Origin: Topomyia yanbarensis
Lineage: Eukaryota > Arthropoda > Insecta > Diptera > Culicidae
Length of the DNA stretch: 64,000 nt
Assembly: GCF_030247195.1 (NCBI RefSeq)
Contig: NC_080671.1
Span: 426,436,539-426,500,538 of the forward strand
Direction of reading: 5' to 3'
Part shown: positions 59,359 through 64,000 of the stretch, piece by piece
Layout: the number at the start of each line of letters is the position of its first letter
Numbering within the stretch: the stretch's first letter is position 1
Made by a program: the position numbers and the translations under genes
Notes under the pieces: model-generated
What the model saw: only the letters and a program-made list of their open reading frames with translations
What the model was told of the DNA's origin: nothing
The model's database searches: none

Positions 59359-59857
59359 CCCTTGTGCCATTTAGCACCACTTCCTCGTTAAGCTTCTGAC
59401 TGGTTCCCGAACTACTCGGTCTAGTCCCGACGATGGATCTAGCCTACTCCGACGAAGAATTCCCCGGCGAGAAAAGTTCACCCGAAACCGTGCAAACCAG
59501 CCAGGTGCCGAGGTCAGTTCGGCGATTCCGGTGGAGCAGGGCGTCCGGTTCGCTGGTGCCCTGATGACTCGCGACTAATGCACGGAAAAAAATCCGTTCA
59601 TAAATTCATGAACAAAAGGTCACGATTTCGTGAACTGAACGATTGATGAAAACCGTGACCAAGTTCCTGAAATTATGAATAATAAACCTCGTATTCATGA
59701 AACTATTTGTATGTTCTAAAAACCAGTTCGCCCCGAATATATACATGGCGTTACATCAGAATGTTTGTTTGGGTTACTGTTATTTTTCCCTGGACATGTT
59801 TAGTTTTTGTGATTCTTGTGCATGATTTGGGAATACACAGTCGACAGTCAAACGTTG

Positions 59858-60420
59858 TTCATGATTTCAAGAGCTTATTCGCGATTCTTGTGAGTTCTCA
59901 TGGCGTTAGCGGGGTTAAAGTTCATGACTTCAAGATCTTAGTTGCGATGTTCGTAATTTCCATTCACGTTATCGTGATATTTTAGTCATGAGTAGAGTGA
60001 TTCATGTTCATAATTTTAGGACCTTTGTCACGATTTTAAATATTTTAGTCATGAGTTGTGTGATTTATGTTCATGATTTCAGGATCTTAGTCGCGATTTT
60101 TGTAACTTCTGTTCATGTTATCGTGATATTTTAGTCATGAACAGAGCAGTTCATATTCATGATTTCAGGATCTTTGTCACGATTTTAGATATTTTTGTCA
60201 CTAGTAGTGTGATTTGTGTTCACGATTTCAGGATCTTAGTCACGTTTTTCGTTATTTCTGTTCATGTTATCATGATATTTTATTTAAGAGCTTACTTTCA
60301 AAGAGTAGTGTAACCAATGTTCATGATATTAGCAGTTTTATCATGGTATTCGTAAATTCTCTTCGCCCTATCGTGATCTTACATTTTGGTTACTAACGGT
60401 TTTTTTACTCGGAATAACGT
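59858..60420. repeat. Tandem repeat with alternating 63- and 86-bp spacing
   Basis: Units starting TTCATGATTTCAGGATCTTA lie at about 59858, 59921, 60007, 60069, 60156, 60219 and 60320. Spacings are 63, 86, 62, 87, 63 and 101, a two-part higher-order unit of about 149 bp. The long unit contains GTTATCGTGATATTTTAGTC, which the short unit lacks. Confidence 0.85.
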
Positions 60421-60834
60421 GACAATATGAACTAGATCATTAAAATAATACTCATTCGCGATATCTGGTTCTGTGAACTATATCACGCACATTATTTGGG
60501 GTTCTCAGTGCAGTTTTCGTTTTCTGCCCGGACATCACAATGAACCTTATCAAATGAACAATGATGTTCGAGGCAGTTATTTTATATCTACTGGCTGATA
60601 GTTTTTTTATATCTACTGCTCGTACCTATTACTGGTCGCCAGCAGCTGGGTATTTCATAAAAAAGTGCATGGAACAAAAATGATCCCACGAATAATACTC
60701 CAAATTTTGTGAAAGAATGCACGTAAAAATTTCATTACCATGTTGCATGAAATTGTAAATGATTAGGGATATCTTCTAAATATCACAAGCGCGCAAATAG
60801 ATACTAGACAGATCGTAAATCATGTACTAGGAAC

Positions 60835-61470
60835 CATGAACCAGTTCACGACTACATGAATAATATTTCATAATTTCGTGAACTTTTTTACGAAAACAGA
60901 TAAGTTGTGACTATTATACTAGGTATCATGAACCAGTTCACGAATACATGAATAATATTTCATGATTTCGTGAACTATTTCACGAGCACGGATATTAGAT
61001 CGAAACTAATATATCATGAACCAGTTCACGAATACATGAATAATATTTCAAGATTTCGTTAATTATTTTACAAGTTGGATCGTAACTAATATGTTGGGAA
61101 TCATGAACATGGAATCAGTTCACGAATACATAGATAATATTTTATGATTTCGTGAATTTTTTCACGAAATGATAAGTTGTGACTATTATACTTGGTATCA
61201 TGAACCGCTTCACGAATACATGAATATTTCATGATGTCGTGAACTATTTTACAAGCACTGATATTGGATCGTAACTAATATATTAGGAATCACGAACCAG
61301 GTCACGAAGGCATGAACAATATTTGATGATTTTGTGAACCATTTCACAAGCATGGATAATGACTAATATATTAGGGATCATGAATTAGTTCACGAGTATT
61401 GAATGGATTCATGAATAAAATTCCGAATTTCGTTAAATAGTTCACGAAAAAATAGTCAGAATATTTTGAT
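60835..61470. repeat. Tandem repeat of ~90 bp, about seven units
   Basis: Units starting CATGAACCAGTTCACGAATA occur at about 60835, 60927, 61015, 61102, 61199, 61291 and 61379. Each contains GAATAATATTTCATGATTTC and GTGAACTATTTCACGA, the latter nearly palindromic. Confidence 0.88.
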
Positions 61471-62073
61471 TTTGTGAACTATTGTTCCTATAACTGGAAA
61501 AAATCACGAGTCAACCTTTGGTTTTATGAATAATGTTCATAAAGTTGTGAACTAGTTCTTGCCGGAAACCGTGACTGAAGTTCACAAAATAAATATTTCC
61601 ACAAATGAAAGCGTTATGCGGGCGTAACCTAAGGGAAATTGAACATAATTGTAAAAGCCATGATTTTTGGTCATGGTTTCGTAACGTAAAAACGTGATTG
61701 TTCCAGAATTCATGGCACTTTATTCACGATTTTGGGAACATTTTTTTCCGTGTTGTGTCTCGTCGCTGTCTACTCAGTCTAGTCCCCGGCGGTGAATCTA
61801 GCTTATGCCGACGAAGAGTTCCCCGGCGAAAGAAGTTCTCCCGATACCGATTTTCTTTGGTTTTCGCACCATTTGTAAGGGGTCCAACCGGTAGGTTGTC
61901 GTGGTCGGTCCGGCGATTTTAGACGGAGCGTGGCGTTTGGTTCGCTGGCGCTCTGACGACCCACACCCGGTGCTCTGTCGCAGTCTACTCGACAAGTCTC
62001 CAGTGGTGGATCTTGCACACTCTGGTGGAGCGTTTCCCGGCGGTGAATGCTCTCCCGAAATCGTTGCTAGCTG

Positions 62074-62300
62074 TTAATAACATTGTTTTCGCTGTAAGCC
62101 GATCATAATCTGCGTCATCACTCTGTCGACGGCGTTCCACATGTTTGCGTCGTTTGTCATTCTGTAGACGATATTATCCGGGTTGATGTCCGGTCTTCCC
62201 GTTTCAAAAATCTCCCTGCGTGTCGCTTCAAACCTCGGCTATTCGAAGACTACATGGTATCTCGTCGACGTTTGCACACTCCGGTAATCAGGAATCAGAA
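62074..62300 (-). pseudogene. C-terminal fragment of LINE ORF2
   Basis: Translates as STRYHVVFE, a stop, PRFEATRREIFETGRPD, INPDNIVYRMTNDANMW, NAVDRVMTQIMIGLQ and ends at a stop codon at 62074. It matches the C-terminal tail of R1-like retrotransposon polyproteins, where HV-F-CPRF forms the end of a CCHC-like finger and NAV follows a tryptophan. The expected C before PRF is a stop codon here. Only about 75 codons remain, so reverse transcriptase and endonuclease are absent. Confidence 0.75.
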
Positions 62301-62505
62301 TATATTGGCTTAAATGGCACGTTCCCCGTATGTAATCGAGGATTTGTGCCTTGCCGTGTGTTTTCATCATTTCCTGAGCGGAAGGAAAGGACAAGGTGGT
62401 GTGGGGAAGTAGAATTAGAAGAGTGGGAAAAATAACAGCACAGAAACAAAAATAAACAACAGGTAAGTTAAACTCACAAGTAGTTCAACTTGCCTGCGAA
62501 TAATC
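62301..62505 (-). repeat. Probable 3' UTR of the RNase H-bearing LINE
   Basis: Follows the stop at 62506 on the minus strand, with T-rich words TTATTTTTGTTTCTGTGCTG and no open frame. The boundary with the next LINE fragment near 62300 is not visible. Confidence 0.45.
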
Positions 62506-63264
62506 CTAAAGCTCTTTACCACATTGGATAAGAAACTTTAGTATGTCTAAGAGTTTCAGTCGTCCAAACATGGTTTCGTCTATATAAGGACGGCTGAAGA
62601 CTCGAAATCGCAATTGCGCTACCGCTGGACAGTTGCATATCAGATGATATGAGGTTCCGTAGTCGGATTCACAAAGATCACATGGAAAAGACTCAGCGCG
62701 CTGAATAGTTGCCATGTGATAATTGAGTTTGCAGTGGCCAGTTAAAGCCCTGGTCAGCATACCGCAGTGGAGCTTCGAAAATTGTAGGAGATTTTTCGAA
62801 ACCACTGGGCATGGTTGTTCTAGAAACGCCTTTGTTTGGCGACACGTTTGTAGATTTCTCCAATAATTGCGGTGCTCGGATGAAGCCCAGGACCGTATTT
62901 TTTCCCTTATCCAACTTGTCGAAATTGGCAGCGCGGGCTCAGGACCAACGAAGTCAATCGCTGAACCTGTCCTGGCCAATTCGTCAGCCCATTCATTTCC
63001 AGTAATACCGCAATGTCAGGGCACCCAGACAAGGTAGATAGTGTTAACAATGCTTAGTTCTTCGATTTGGGTTCGGCACGCGATCACTAGCTTGGACCGG
63101 GATTTGTCTGAGCTAAGGGCCTTGATTGCAGCCTGACTATCGGAGCAGAAGTTTATAACTCTGCCGGACAAACTCAGTTGAAGGGCCGATTGCACCCCGC
63201 ACATAATCGCAAAGATTTCTGCTTGGAATACAGTACAATATCTACCTAGCGAGTTGCAATCCAA
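62506..63264 (-). pseudogene. LINE ORF2 C-terminus with RNase H domain (I/LOA-like), one stop
   Basis: The minus strand reads SLGRYCTVFQAEIFAIMCG, then VINFCSDSQAAIKALSSDKS, then LVWVP, a stop, and HCGITGNEWADELARTGSAI. These are the first three conserved parts of a retrotransposon RNase H: the AE of QAEIFAI, the SDSQAA strand and the VPGHCGITGNEWAD block. The stop stands where G is expected (a GGA-to-TGA type change). The same frame continues through a C-terminal finger, CDLCESDYGTSYHLICNC, to the stop at 62506. Everything upstream of RNase H is missing at about 63258, where another repeat begins, so this is a 5'-truncated, dead copy. RNase H after RT is typical of I and LOA clades; which one is uncertain. 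Confidence 0.87.
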
Positions 63265-63725
63265 GATGGCGGCTTCCGGTTATGTGTAAACCGCAACAAT
63301 GTGGGTATTTTTGGAACGAGCAAGTAGATCACGGGAATCGATGAGTGACGTCATCTGAAAGTTGGTTGAGCAAAAGCTTATAAAATCATAACAATATGAG
63401 TATTTGTGGAATGAGTGTAATATATGGATGACGGAAATCGTTAGAGGACCTTTTGAAATCCAAGATGGCGACTTCCGGTTGAGCAAAACATTTCAAAACC
63501 GCAACAGTATGGGTATTTTTGGAACGGGCGTAACAAGTAGATGATGGAAATCGATGAGTGACTTTATTTCGAAATCCAAGATGACGACTTCCAGTTGAGC
63601 AAACATTTTAAAACTAACAATTAGGATATTTTTGGAACGGGGGTGACAAGTAGATGATGGAAATCGACGAGTGAAGTCATTTTGGAATCCAAGATGGTGA
63701 CTTGCGATCGTGCAAAATTTGCTAA
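63259..63725. repeat. Tandem repeat of about 113 bp, four to five units
   Basis: Units beginning ATCCAAGATGGCGACTTCCG start at about 63259, 63458, 63574 and 63687, with a diverged one in between near 63350. Each contains GGGTATTTTTGGAACGGG and AAATCGATGAGTGA. The last part of the window (63960-64000) has CAACCGGAAGTTGCCATCTT in reverse orientation, so the repeat probably belongs to a larger element that continues beyond the window. Confidence 0.82.
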
Positions 63726-64000
63726 AACCCTAATTTTGGAACGAATTTATAGAGAAGGCAGCGATTGAAAGTCTCCATTTTAAATTTTCAAGTTATATCA
63801 TATATTGACTTTCGGATTCCGGAATCTACTTAGCTAGTTTAAAAATACCCCTATTGTGGCTTTATTTGATGGTGCCATATAAGATTGTAAGACGGCATCG
63901 CTTTCTGACATTAATTCTAGCACCCCATACCGACAAAACTAACAATGTTAGGCACACCATTAATTTTACTCAACCGGAAGTTGCCATCTTATGCATCGAT
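63726..64000. other. Window end, no gene seen
   Basis: AT-rich sequence without recognised content apart from the inverted CCGGAAGTTGCCATCTT word near its end. Confidence 0.5.

Larger units (their letters stand above)
59581..61752. mobile_element. 2.17-kb TIR element made largely of tandem repeats
   Basis: Ends CACGGAAAAAAATCC at the left and CACGGAAAAAAATG read inward from the right. It lies inside the LINE 3' UTR, whose sequence resumes on both sides. The interior is almost entirely two tandem families (59858-60420 and 60835-61470), both rich in the words TTCATGA, TCACGA and TTCGTGAA. I could not identify a target duplication or a transposase. Confidence 0.72.
59296..62300 (-). mobile_element. 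5'-truncated non-LTR retrotransposon, 3' end (R1-like)
   Basis: From 62300 towards lower coordinates it reads a C-terminal ORF2 fragment, then a long 3' UTR made of diverged ~200-bp direct repeats (GAACTCTTCGTCGGCATAAG near 61800 and GAATTCTTCGTCGGAGTAGG near 59450; CGCCAGCGAACC and ACCAGCGAACCGG), and the (TTAG)n tail. A TIR element (59581-61752) splits the UTR. Truncation at the 5' side fits target-primed reverse transcription. Clade assignment rests on the C-terminal motif alone. Confidence 0.75.

Overview
The window looks like nuclear DNA of a mosquito (Culicidae, probably culicine). The strongest clue is a decayed mariner-type transposase with 37 residues between the last two catalytic acids (DD37E), a clade best known from mosquitoes. 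Other clues are an IR/DR Tc1 element, tRNA-derived SINEs, LINE 3' ends, several TIR elements, and a repeat family with CTTTCTCATATAGAAAGG ends that I remember from Aedes/Culex genomes (memory only). I find no intact host protein gene, no bacterial or organellar gene, and no functional tRNA, rRNA or CRISPR array. The longest open frames lie in tandem repeats and are by-products of their short periods.

Layout. 1-8520: degenerate ~8-bp satellite containing a pure octamer array (1834-3719), an inverted and shortened copy of that array with its flank (5765-8040), and a 309-bp direct duplication around the inverted copy; a small TAA-flanked MITE sits at 207-459. 8521-10758: unique non-coding DNA. 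10759-24460: a 13.7-kb heptamer satellite made of successive blocks (AAGAATC, AAGAAGC, AAGAATC, GAGAATC, degenerate, AACTTGC, GAAAATT, GTAAATC, GAAAATC with GAATATC islands, degenerate), with a pogo/Tigger-like MITE at 17274-17536. 24461-27060: unique DNA. 27063-29560: DD37E element carrying a 1.55-kb foldback insertion. 29719-33512: TIR repeats with GT/CA microsatellites. 35112-35268: SINE. 36719-37677: hAT-type MITE with another MITE nested in it. 37928-50198: a TTAA-flanked, nearly palindromic element whose left arm is split by a ~11.3-kb array of about 1,260 copies of a 9-bp unit. 50233-53602: mostly unique DNA with microsatellites. 53657-53829: SINE inserted in a GA microsatellite. 54954-59145: Tc1 IR/DR element carrying a 2.3-kb foldback. 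59296-63264: two LINE 3' ends on the minus strand, one split by a 2.17-kb element full of tandem repeats. 63259-63725: ~113-bp tandem repeats.

There is no pathway here. The interest lies in structure: about 25 kb is short-period satellite (7-, 8- and 9-bp units), each array with a homogenised core and decayed edges of the same period; one array has expanded inside the arm of a transposable element; and both Tc1/mariner copies were disrupted by TA-flanked foldback elements. Repeat counts, boundaries and identities were read by eye. Long identical arrays are also where assemblies fail most often, so array lengths are provisional.
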